Shown piece by piece: positions 1 to 6,349 of a stretch of DNA of 8,185 bases. Positions within the stretch are counted from its first letter, which is position 1, and each line of letters starts with the position of its first letter. The stretch covers positions 1 to 8,185 of the forward strand of contig JASHYG010000351.1 of the NCBI GenBank assembly GCA_030043215.1, in the 5' to 3' direction. This DNA is from Gammaproteobacteria bacterium (GTDB lineage: Bacteria; Pseudomonadota; Gammaproteobacteria; Steroidobacterales; Steroidobacteraceae). The notes below the pieces were generated by a model. It ran no database searches and was not told where the DNA came from. It saw nothing but the letters and a program-made list of their open reading frames with translations. Position numbers and translations under genes: made by a program.

Positions 1-1309
1 CCGAGTACGGATTGGCGTCGGTGCGGAACTCCATCCGCACCGGCGTCGCAAACAGATCGAACGTCTTGCGGAACACGTTGCCGAGATAGCGGCTGTACGC
101 TTCCGGGAGCGACGCCGTCTGGTTGCCGTGCACGATGATCCGCGGAGGGCTCTTGCCGCCCTGGTGGGCGAATTTGAGCTTGATGCGCCGGCCCCGCACG
201 AGCGGCGGCGGCTGAGCGGCGATCGCCGCCTCGAGAGCGCGCGTGAGGGCAGGCGTCGGCATCTCGCGCATCGAGGCGTCGAATGCCCGCACCGCGGCGT
301 GCATGAGCTCGCCGACGCCGGTTCCGTGCCGGGCGGAGATGTAGAGGAGCGGGACGAAGGGCGCGAAGTCGAGCCGCAGGGAGAGCTGCCGCCGGATCTC
401 CTCGCGCTGCTCGGCCGCAATGCCGTCCCACTTGTTGACGGCGGCGAGGAGCGCGCGGCCGCGGTCGAGCGCGATGCCGAGCACGCTCGCATCCTGCTCG
501 GTCACCGAGTCGTGGGCGTCGAGGACCAGCACCACGACATGGGCCTGGTCGATCGCCTGCAGCGTCTTCGCGACGCTCACACGCTCCACGTCGTCCTCGA
601 TCCTCGCGCGCCGGCGCACGCCCGCCGTGTCGATGAGCACGAAGTCGCGGCCGTCGCGGCGGAACGGAACGAGGATGCGGTCACGGGTCGTTCCCGGCTC
701 CTCGCTCGCGATGACCCGCTCCTCGCCGAGGAGGCGATTGACGAGCGTCGACTTGCCGACGTTCGGACGCCCGACGATCGCGATGCGTATGGCGCTCGGG
801 TTGCGATCGGGACTCTCCTCGACCGGGAGACCCGCGAGCGCCTGCTCGATCAGCTCGCGGCAGCCCTGTCCGTGGCTCGCCGCAATCGCGAGCGGCGCGC
901 CGACGCCGAGTGAGTGGAACTCCGCGGCCGCGACGGCCTCATCGAGGCCCTCGGCCTTGTTGACGGCGAGCGTGATGGGCTTGCCGGACCGCCGCAGCTC
1001 GCGTGCGATCAGCTGATCCTGGGGCGTGAGGCCGCTGCGGGCATCGGTGATGAGGATGAGCCGGTCTGCCTCGGACACGGCGCGCTCGGTCTGAGCGCGC
1101 ATCTGCGCCTCGATGCCCGTCGGCTTCTCGACCAGCCCGCCGGTATCGATGACGATGTACGGAACGGGGCCGGTGCCGAAGCCGTACTGCCGGTCACGTG
1201 TGACGCCGGGAACGTCCGAGACGATTGCATCGCGCGTCCCCGTGAGGACGTTGAACAGCGTCGACTTGCCGACGTTCGGCCGACCGACCAGAGCGACGAT
1301 CGGGAGCAC
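1..1309 (-). CDS. der: Ribosome-biogenesis GTPase Der (EngA), 3' end missing
   Basis: Tandem-domain GTPase that acts in the cytoplasm in late assembly of the 50S ribosomal subunit. The reading frame runs from a GTG at 1309-1307 to the left window edge, giving 436 codons without a stop. Two G domains are visible: the first has P-loop GRPNVGKST (residues 9-17), DTGG (55-58) and NKAEG (117-121); the second has the same P-loop (180-188), DTAG (227-230), NKWDG (292-296) and SARHGTG (325-331). A C-terminal KH-like domain occupies about residues 350-436 and ends in NPYS, which aligns with the ENPF/ENPY region of known Der proteins, so I estimate only a few tens of residues are lost. The GTG is chosen because GAGGAG lies 5 nt upstream and the protein then begins right at the first G domain (MLPIVALVGRP). 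The first G4 motif is NKAE rather than NKxD, a conservative change I recall from other proteobacterial Der proteins. It follows bamB by 21 nt, the usual bamB-der pairing. Confidence 0.97.
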   Translation of the reverse strand, partial: MLPIVALVGRPNVGKSTLFNVLTGTRDAIVSDVPGVTRDRQYGFGTGPVPYIVIDTGGLVEKPTGIEAQMRAQTERAVSEADRLILITDARSGLTPQDQLIARELRRSGKPITLAVNKAEGLDEAVAAAEFHSLGVGAPLAIAASHGQGCRELIEQALAGLPVEESPDRNPSAIRIAIVGRPNVGKSTLVNRLLGEERVIASEEPGTTRDRILVPFRRDGRDFVLIDTAGVRRRARIEDDVERVSVAKTLQAIDQAHVVVLVLDAHDSVTEQDASVLGIALDRGRALLAAVNKWDGIAAEQREEIRRQLSLRLDFAPFVPLLYISARHGTGVGELMHAAVRAFDASMREMPTPALTRALEAAIAAQPPPLVRGRRIKLKFAHQGGKSPPRIIVHGNQTASLPEAYSRYLGNVFRKTFDLFATPVRMEFRTDANPYS

Positions 1310-1314
1310 CGGCT

Positions 1315-1320
1315 CTCCTC
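1315..1320 (-). promoter_or_regulatory. Ribosome-binding site of der
   Basis: GAGGAG on the minus strand, 5 nt before the GTG at 1309. It is the best Shine-Dalgarno match in the window, lies in the 21-nt bamB-der gap, and decides the GTG start. It suggests der has its own efficient initiation rather than relying on coupling to bamB. Confidence 0.75.
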
Positions 1321-1330
1321 ACCGGTCCGC

Positions 1331-2524
1331 CTAGAATGGATTCCAGCTTCTGTGGCGGCGCGCGGGCAGTGCGGAAGGCGCGGTCGGGATCGCCCGAAAT
1401 GCCGCGACCCCTCCACGGTCATTGACGACGAGCAGCAGTCCATCGGCGGCAACCGGAGTATTGCTGATGCGCCGCTTGCCGCTCTGCACGCGCCCGATCA
1501 GGGCTCCCGTCTCCTTGTTGAGCCAGTGGACATAGCCCTTGTAGTCGGCCACCACGATCGCATCTCCCGCGACCGTGGGCGAGGTCAGATCGCGGTTCAT
1601 CAGGGCCTTCTGCCGCCAGATCTCCACTCCCGTGGCGCGATGCATGGCGACAACCTGTCCATCCGCGGTGGACACGTACACACTGTCGCCGTCCACGGCC
1701 ATCCCGCGATAGCTCGACATATCGTGCGACCACCAGATCTGGCCGGTGTCGAGCGCCAGTCTCGCGACCTTGCCCTGGAATTGCGCGACGTACACATCGT
1801 TCCCCTCGGTGCGGGGGGTCGCATCGACGTCATCCAGCTGCTCGATCTGGTTGCTGCCGTGCGGCTTGGAGATCTCCGTCTCCCACACGCTCGACCCGTC
1901 ACTCAGGTTCGCGGCGACGACCTTGCCGTTATCGAAGCCGCAGATGGCCACTTCGCCGACGACATCCGGCTGCGACGTGCCGCGGAGCGACAGGCCCGGG
2001 ACCGTCTGCTGCACTTGCCAGAATTCATGGCCGTCCGCTGGAGACAGGCCATGGAGCTTCCCGTCCACCGCCCGTACGACGACGATGCGCGGGGTCACCG
2101 CCGGCGCCGCGAGGATCTCGCCGCCGATATCGGCGTGCCACACGACGGCGCCGTCCGAAGCGCGCAGCCCAAAGACGTCCCCGTCGAGCGAGCCGACGAC
2201 GATCAAGTCTGGATCGGCGCCGGGCCCGCCGGCCAGATTCGCCTTGAGCCGCCGCCGCCAGAGTCTGTGGCCAGTCGATACGTCGAATGCGGCAACTTCG
2301 CCGCCCCACCCGGCTGCATAGACCGTGTTGCCCTCCACCGCCAGATTCAGTCCGAGCAGCAGGGGCGTCCTGGTGCCTCCGACGTTTGCCGTCCAGACAC
2401 GCTCCACTCGCAGACTGGCCGCGAACGGCACCAGCTTCGCCGGCTGGTCGACGCTCTTGGTCTTGTTCTTGGAGCACGCCGTGGCGAGAACGATCAACGC
2501 GAGGACGAGGGCTAGTCGGCGCAT
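1331..2524 (-). CDS. bamB: Outer-membrane assembly lipoprotein BamB (YfgL)
   Basis: Lipoprotein of the BAM complex, anchored in the inner leaflet of the outer membrane, where it binds BamA and helps insert beta-barrel proteins. The 397-residue product is close to the E. coli length (392). It starts with a signal peptide (MRRLALVLALIVLATAC) with lipobox ATAC, so Cys17 is the predicted lipidated residue. The rest is an eight-bladed PQQ-type beta-propeller, seen as repeated G-x-V-x-A-x-(6-8)-G-x-x-x-W units (for example DGAVVWH near 124-130 and TGQIWWSH near 260-267). The BamA-contacting elements known from E. coli are kept: LSLRGTS (178-184, Leu178, Leu180, Arg181) and DDVDATP (231-237, Asp232, Asp234). 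A tail of about 20 residues rich in Pro, Ala and Arg, ending WNPF, extends past the last blade. The ATG lies 3 nt after the yfgM-like stop with only a weak GGA-containing ribosome site, which suggests translational coupling. Confidence 0.96.
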   Translation of the reverse strand: MRRLALVLALIVLATACSKNKTKSVDQPAKLVPFAASLRVERVWTANVGGTRTPLLLGLNLAVEGNTVYAAGWGGEVAAFDVSTGHRLWRRRLKANLAGGPGADPDLIVVGSLDGDVFGLRASDGAVVWHADIGGEILAAPAVTPRIVVVRAVDGKLHGLSPADGHEFWQVQQTVPGLSLRGTSQPDVVGEVAICGFDNGKVVAANLSDGSSVWETEISKPHGSNQIEQLDDVDATPRTEGNDVYVAQFQGKVARLALDTGQIWWSHDMSSYRGMAVDGDSVYVSTADGQVVAMHRATGVEIWRQKALMNRDLTSPTVAGDAIVVADYKGYVHWLNKETGALIGRVQSGKRRISNTPVAADGLLLVVNDRGGVAAFRAIPTAPSALPARRHRSWNPF

Positions 2525-2527
2525 GAG

Positions 2528-3202
2528 CTACTTGTCCAATGCCGCGGCGGCAGTACGCTGAGGAGAGCCCGTCTCACCGCGCAGATCGTCGATCTTGAGT
2601 TTGAGCACACTGTTCTCCGCGAGTGACGGCCCTGCGGCAAGCAAGGCGGCCCGATATTCATCGAGGGCCGCGGCCTTGTCGTCCTTCGCATAATAGGCGT
2701 CTCCGCGGATCTCGTGGTAAAGGGCAGCGAATCCGCCCGCTTGCGGCGCCCCGAGAGTGTCGAGCGCGGCATCGGGCCGTTTCATCGCGATCTGCACACG
2801 CGCGAGCCGCAGCCGCGCGACGGTGGCGAGCTCCGGATCGCGCGATTGCCGCGCCACGAGGCTCAGCCGCTCCGCGGCCTGATCCAGCTCGTTCGACTCC
2901 ACGAACACGCGCGCCGCGACGAGATTGCCCTGGTCCACGTAGGGCGAGCCGGGGTATTCGCGCGCCAGCTCGTCGATCGCATTCAGTCCTTGCCCGCGGT
3001 TGCCCACATCGAACGCATCCACCGCTTGCTGGTAGCGAGCGCTCGCGGCCAGGTCGATGCGGTCCGTGCGGGCATGCCACCAGCGCAAGCCGCCGATGGC
3101 GAGCGCCCCGAGCGCGAGGCCGATGACGACCACCGGCCCGTACTCCTTGACCAAGCCTTTCAGGCGCTCCCACTGCTCGCTTTCCGACAGATACTCATCC
3201 AC
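2528..3202 (-). CDS. yfgM: YfgM-like inner-membrane protein with periplasmic TPR domain
   Basis: Predicted 224-residue membrane-anchored protein of the YfgM/TPR_21 family. In E. coli YfgM is an ancillary SecYEG subunit that works with PpiD in handing secreted proteins to periplasmic chaperones. Visible here are a short cytoplasmic N-terminus (VDEYLSESEQWERLKG), one membrane helix at about residues 22-40 (PVVVIGLALGALAIGGLRWW), and a periplasmic helical TPR-like region with the family pattern SARYQQAVDAF (54-64), ARVFVESNELDQAAERL (97-113) and LRLARVQIAMKRPDAAL (131-147). The frame stays open upstream to 3301, but that stretch (residues rich in Arg and Gly) is simply the other frame of the hisS 3' end. 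I chose the GTG at 3202-3200 because it gives the family's N-terminus and length (E. coli 206) and has a G-run 8 nt upstream. It overlaps the hisS stop by 8 nt and ends 3 nt before bamB, the standard hisS-yfgM-bamB order. Confidence 0.9.
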   Translation of the reverse strand: MDEYLSESEQWERLKGLVKEYGPVVVIGLALGALAIGGLRWWHARTDRIDLAASARYQQAVDAFDVGNRGQGLNAIDELAREYPGSPYVDQGNLVAARVFVESNELDQAAERLSLVARQSRDPELATVARLRLARVQIAMKRPDAALDTLGAPQAGGFAALYHEIRGDAYYAKDDKAAALDEYRAALLAAGPSLAENSVLKLKIDDLRGETGSPQRTAAAALDK

Positions 3203-4523
3203 CGATCGATCCCCCCCGGCCGCCGTTCGCGTGCCTCGACCCTCTCTCCGCCCCGAGCGCCGCCAGGATCCGTTCTGAAAGCTCGGCGAGCGGACACTCA
3301 CTCTGACCGGTGCCCTGCCGCAAAGGTTTCAAAGCGGCGGCCCCGCGGCCGAGCTCTTCCTCGCCCAAGACGATCGCGAGCTCGGCTCCGCTCCGGTCGG
3401 CCCGCCGAAACTGGCTCTTGAAGTTCCCGCCCCCGAGACTCAACTCGAAGCGCAGCTGCGGCAGCGCATCCCTCAATGACTCGATGACCTTGAGGCCCGT
3501 GGCCACCCGCTCACCGCTCACGATGACGTAGACGTGCGGGCTGCGCGCCCCGGACTGCCCAGGCGCCTGGCGCAGCAGCTCGATCGTCCGCTCCATCCCG
3601 AGCGCAAAACCCATCGCCGGGGTGGCCTCGCCGCCGAGCTGGCCGATCAGTCCGTCGTAGCGCCCGCCCCCGCACACCGCATCCTGCGAGCCGAGCGCAT
3701 CGGTGACCCATTCGAACACGGTCCGGCTGTAGTAGTCCAGGCCGCGCACCAGCCGCGGGTTGACCCGGTAATCGACACCCATCGAGTCGAGCGCGGCGCG
3801 GAGCGCATCGAAGTGGGCGCGCGACTCGGCATCCAGGTGATCGGTGAGGACCGGAGCGCCGGCGACGAGCTCCTGCATCTCAGGGCTCTTGCTGTCGAGG
3901 ATGCGGAGGGGATTGGCGTCGAGCCTGCGGCGGCTGTCGGCGTCGAGGCGCGACTCGTGCGCACGGAAGTAGTCGGCGAGCGCGGTACGGTACGCGCGCC
4001 GCGACTCCGCGGTGCCGAGCGAATTGAGCTGCAGGGCGACCCGCTCGACACCCAAGCGCCGCCACAGCCGGGCCGTGAGCGCGATGAGCTCCGCATCCAC
4101 ATCCGGACCGGGAAAGCCGACGGCCTCCACGTCGATCTGGTGGAATTGCCGGAAGCGCCCCTTCTGCGGCTTCTCGTGGCGGAACATCGGCCCGGTGCAC
4201 CACAGCTTGTGGCGCTGGCCGCGCAGCATGCCGTTTCCGATCACGGCCCGGACGATGCCCGCCGTCGCCTCGGGCCGCAGCGTGAGGCTCTCGTCTCCCT
4301 GGTCCACGAACGTGTACATCTCCTTCTCGACCACGTCCGTGTGCTCGCCGATTGCGCGCTCGAAGAGCTCCGTGTGCTCGACGACCGGGACGCGGATCTC
4401 GGCGTAGCCGTAAGCCTCGAGCAGCTCTCGCGCCACCGCCTCGAGCCGCTGCCACAGGCCGACGTCGGCCGGCAGCACGTCGTTCATGCCGCGCACGGCT
4501 TGGATCTGTGCGATCAAGCTCAT
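3195..4523 (-). CDS. hisS: Histidine--tRNA ligase (HisRS)
   Basis: Cytoplasmic class II aminoacyl-tRNA synthetase that attaches histidine to tRNA-His using ATP. The 442-residue product is slightly longer than E. coli HisRS (424). Family landmarks: IQAVRGMNDVLP (7-18), TLRPEATAG (81-89), motif 2 GPMFRHEKPQKGRFRQFHQ (111-129), the histidine-site signature LVRGLDYYSRTVFEW (258-272), GGGRYDGL (285-292), and motif 3 MGFALGMER (304-312). The anticodon-binding domain follows (about 330-425), with LGGGNFKSQFRRAD at 363-376. The C-terminus carries a Gly/Arg-rich tail (from about 425) created where the gene runs into the yfgM ribosome-site region. The listed start is ATG; a TTG two codons downstream (4517-4515) fits the upstream GAGGGG better, see the separate ribosome-site entry. 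It follows rodZ by 17 nt. ispG, which usually precedes hisS, is missing. Confidence 0.98.
   Translation of the reverse strand: MSLIAQIQAVRGMNDVLPADVGLWQRLEAVARELLEAYGYAEIRVPVVEHTELFERAIGEHTDVVEKEMYTFVDQGDESLTLRPEATAGIVRAVIGNGMLRGQRHKLWCTGPMFRHEKPQKGRFRQFHQIDVEAVGFPGPDVDAELIALTARLWRRLGVERVALQLNSLGTAESRRAYRTALADYFRAHESRLDADSRRRLDANPLRILDSKSPEMQELVAGAPVLTDHLDAESRAHFDALRAALDSMGVDYRVNPRLVRGLDYYSRTVFEWVTDALGSQDAVCGGGRYDGLIGQLGGEATPAMGFALGMERTIELLRQAPGQSGARSPHVYVIVSGERVATGLKVIESLRDALPQLRFELSLGGGNFKSQFRRADRSGAELAIVLGEEELGRGAAALKPLRQGTGQSECPLAELSERILAALGAERGSRHANGGRGGSIGG
3211..3217 (-). promoter_or_regulatory. G7 run serving as likely yfgM ribosome-binding site, inside hisS
   Basis: Seven consecutive G residues on the minus strand, 8 nt before the yfgM-like GTG and within the last codons of hisS. 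The run can pair with the pyrimidine-rich 3' end of 16S rRNA and so is the likely Shine-Dalgarno element. It is also a homopolymer at which slippage or sequencing error would change the frame. Confidence 0.45.
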
Positions 4524-4529
4524 CCCCTC
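4524..4529 (-). promoter_or_regulatory. Ribosome-binding site of hisS, oddly placed relative to the ATG
   Basis: GAGGGG on the minus strand abuts the hisS ATG (4523) with no spacer, which is poor for initiation there. It lies 6 nt from a TTG at 4517-4515 (codon 3 of the listed frame), an ideal distance. HisRS proteins typically begin only a few residues before IQA(V/I)RGMND, so both starts are compatible with the family. Confidence 0.55.
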
Positions 4530-4540
4530 GCGGCGAGCGC

Positions 4541-5545
4541 TCAGTGAATCTCTTGCGGATCGGGCCGCTCGCGGCCCCCCGGGGCGGCCGTATCGGCGGC
4601 GGCGAGCCTCACCGGGGCGACGCGGCCCGAGCGGTTGATCCGGAACTCGGCGATGACGTTACGCACGGCACCGGGCACGGCGACGGGCCGGCCGTCGAGC
4701 TGCAGGGCGACCTCGGGCGGATTGCCCAGCACCACACGCAGCGGGGGCACGCCGCTCACCGTTCGCGTGGAGCCGGCGAAGCCCACATCGTAGAACAGGC
4801 GTGCGCCGCGCGCGTCGTACACTTCGGTCCAGCTATCCTCGGCGAAGCGCATCTCGAGCGCCGCCGTTCTTCCGCGCGGCCCTTTGCCCGCTTGCGCAGG
4901 CGCCGGAGGGCCGAAATCCTCGAGACTCTGCTGATCCGCGTGAGGCGCCTGACCTTGGGGCGCAAGCGCCGCGGCGGCGGGGAGCGTCGCGAGTGCGGAC
5001 CAGGCCGGCGGCAGCTCGCCGATCGTCCCGGCCTGCCCAGCCTGCCCGGCCTGCTCAGCCTGCCCAGCCGCGCGGGCCGCCTGGGCTCCGGCCGGCTCCG
5101 CACTCAGCAGGAACACGGGCCGCCCTCGCTGCAGCCGCGCTCCGCCGAGGTTGCCGGAGATCCACCAGCCCATTCCGATCAGCCCCACGGCGATCACGAC
5201 GGCGACGCCCGGAGCGAGCAGCGCGCCCGATGTGCTCGCGCTCTCGACTCTCGGGATGCGAGTGAGGTCGGGCATGCGGGCGGCGTGCGCGCTCGCCGCA
5301 TAGAGCTCCTGCAGCTCGGCCGCGGACTCTCCGATGAGATCGGCATAGTGGCGAATGTATCCGCGCACGTAGACCGGCGCGCCGAGCCGCTCGAACTGCT
5401 CGGCCTCGAGCGCCTCGAGCGTGCCGGTGTCGAGGTGCAGCGCCTCCGCGGCCTGGATCGGAGAGAGGCCCGCGCGCTCGCGCGCGCTTCTCAGGCGTGC
5501 GCCGACGCTGCCGCGTGCTCCGACCTCTGCCGCTGGCGAACTCAC
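4541..5545 (-). CDS. rodZ: RodZ-like cell-shape protein (HTH, membrane helix, DUF4115)
   Basis: Bitopic inner-membrane protein of the RodZ family. RodZ binds MreB filaments through its cytoplasmic helix-turn-helix domain and links them to the elongation machinery. The 334 residues show the family layout: an HTH_25-type domain at about 13-82 (VGARLRSARERAGLS, with VYVRGYIRHYADLIG at 58-72), a membrane helix at about 108-129, a low-complexity Ala/Gly/Gln/Pro periplasmic linker (about 130-228) and a C-terminal beta-rich DUF4115 domain (about 228-305, with FAEDSWTEVYDARGARLFYD at 234-253 and PPLRVVLGNPPEVALQLDG at 267-285). The start is GTG (5545-5543), with GGGGTGA 6 nt upstream overlapping the pilF stop. 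The linker contains a 9-bp tandem repeat. RodZ between pilF and hisS matches the conserved neighbourhood. The symbol rests on architecture and context, since sequence identity outside the HTH is usually low. Confidence 0.9.
   Translation of the reverse strand: MSSPAAEVGARGSVGARLRSARERAGLSPIQAAEALHLDTGTLEALEAEQFERLGAPVYVRGYIRHYADLIGESAAELQELYAASAHAARMPDLTRIPRVESASTSGALLAPGVAVVIAVGLIGMGWWISGNLGGARLQRGRPVFLLSAEPAGAQAARAAGQAEQAGQAGQAGTIGELPPAWSALATLPAAAALAPQGQAPHADQQSLEDFGPPAPAQAGKGPRGRTAALEMRFAEDSWTEVYDARGARLFYDVGFAGSTRTVSGVPPLRVVLGNPPEVALQLDGRPVAVPGAVRNVIAEFRINRSGRVAPVRLAAADTAAPGGRERPDPQEIH
5032..5067 (-). repeat. 9-bp tandem repeat (4 units) in the rodZ linker
   Basis: Four adjoining near-identical units on the plus strand: cctgcccag, cctgcccgg, cctgctcag, cctgcccag. 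In the rodZ frame they encode a Gly-Gln-Ala / Glu-Gln-Ala triplet repeat (GQAEQAGQAGQAG, residues 161-173) in the flexible periplasmic linker. Unit length is a multiple of three, so copy-number change would keep the frame. Confidence 0.9.
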
Positions 5546-5551
5546 GGCCTG

Positions 5552-6349
5552 TCACCCCGGGCCGGGGCTCGAGGAGAGCGCGCGAGTCTGCGGCGAATCG
5601 GGAAAGTCGATGCGCAGCCGCTGCTCGTACCGCTGCTGCGCGGCGGGGTCGCCGAGCGTATGCGCGATCTGGATGGCGAGCACCAGCAGATCCGGCGTCG
5701 AGCTGTAGGTGTCGAAGTAGCGGTCGATCCGCGCGAGCGCGACGCGGAGCTTGCCGTGCTGCGCATCGAGGGTCGAGAGCTGGAGGACCGCCTCGGCGAA
5801 GCTCGGCCGCAGCTCGAGGGCGCGCTGCAGATCCGCCTCGGCCTCCGTGTCCCGGTTCACCGAGTGCAGACAGACTGCCGCGTTCGTGTACGCCGCCTCC
5901 GGCGTCGAGTACAGCGGGTCGTGCGCCGTTGCGAGCAGGCGCTTGACGCCCTCGTCCACGCGGTGCGTGCGGCAGAGATAGACTGCGTAGTTGTTCGACA
6001 CGTCGGGATTACGCGGCGCAAGGCGCATCGCCCTCCGGAACTCGCTGTCCGCCTCGTCGAGCTCCCCTAGCCGCTCGTAGAGCAGCGCGAGCGCGCTGTG
6101 CACGCTCGGATCGCGGGGAGCTTCCTTCAGCGCCCGATTCAATTTGTCCTGCGCGCGCTCGAGATCCCCGCGCTGCATGTAGGCGATGCCGAGCTCGACG
6201 TTGTACTTGGCCGCCTCGGCAAGCTGCGGCTTCGGGCTCGGCGTATCCGGGATCGGCGAGGCGACCCTGGGTTTCGAGGCGCAAGCGGCGATCGCAACGG
6301 TCGCGAGCACTGCCACCATCCAACGCATGCGGCCGATTCGTGCGCTCAT
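5552..6349 (-). CDS. pilF: Type IV pilus assembly lipoprotein PilF/PilW (TPR pilotin)
   Basis: Outer-membrane lipoprotein made of TPR repeats. In Pseudomonas and Neisseria the family members (PilF/PilW) escort and assemble the PilQ secretin of type IV pili. The 265-residue product has a signal peptide ([20 protein letters not shown]) with lipobox IAAC, predicting lipidation at Cys23. About six TPR units follow: clear ones are [19 protein letters not shown] (49-67), [19 protein letters not shown] (83-101) and [19 protein letters not shown] (118-136), the last resembling the family's NNYG-x-FLC stretch. The start is the ATG at 6349-6347: it overlaps the rlmN stop as ATGA, has GGGGTGG 7 nt upstream, and yields a proper signal peptide. 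The open frame upstream of it (to 6430) is only the other frame of rlmN. It ends 6 nt before rodZ. A role in a related secretion system cannot be excluded, as no other pilus genes lie in the window. Confidence 0.92.
   Translation of the reverse strand: MSARIGRMRWMVAVLATVAIAACASKPRVASPIPDTPSPKPQLAEAAKYNVELGIAYMQRGDLERAQDKLNRALKEAPRDPSVHSALALLYERLGELDEADSEFRRAMRLAPRNPDVSNNYAVYLCRTHRVDEGVKRLLATAHDPLYSTPEAAYTNAAVCLHSVNRDTEAEADLQRALELRPSFAEAVLQLSTLDAQHGKLRVALARIDRYFDTYSSTPDLLVLAIQIAHTLGDPAAQQRYEQRLRIDFPDSPQTRALSSSPGPG

Noticed and set aside
128..913. Plus-strand open frame of 261 codons antisense to der
   Set aside because: It is opposite the two G domains of Der, which are conserved at the protein level. 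The charged, repetitive translation has no family resemblance.
914..2515. Long plus-strand open frame (533 codons) antisense to bamB and the start of der
   Set aside because: It lies opposite bamB and der, both with unmistakable motifs. Its translation is Arg/Asp/Leu-rich with no recognisable domain, as expected from antisense frames of GC-rich genes.
3203..3301. N-terminal extension of the yfgM-like protein to 3301
   Set aside because: The extra 33 residues are Arg/Gly-rich, lie entirely within the hisS coding region and have no counterpart in the YfgM family, which starts close to the membrane helix.
3534..4547. Plus-strand open frame of 337 codons opposite hisS
   Set aside because: It is the antisense shadow of HisRS, with low-complexity composition and no domain or upstream signals of its own.
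4352..6070. Plus-strand open frame of 572 codons across hisS, rodZ and pilF
   Set aside because: It crosses three real genes on the other strand, is dominated by Arg, Ala and Gly, and shows no family motif.
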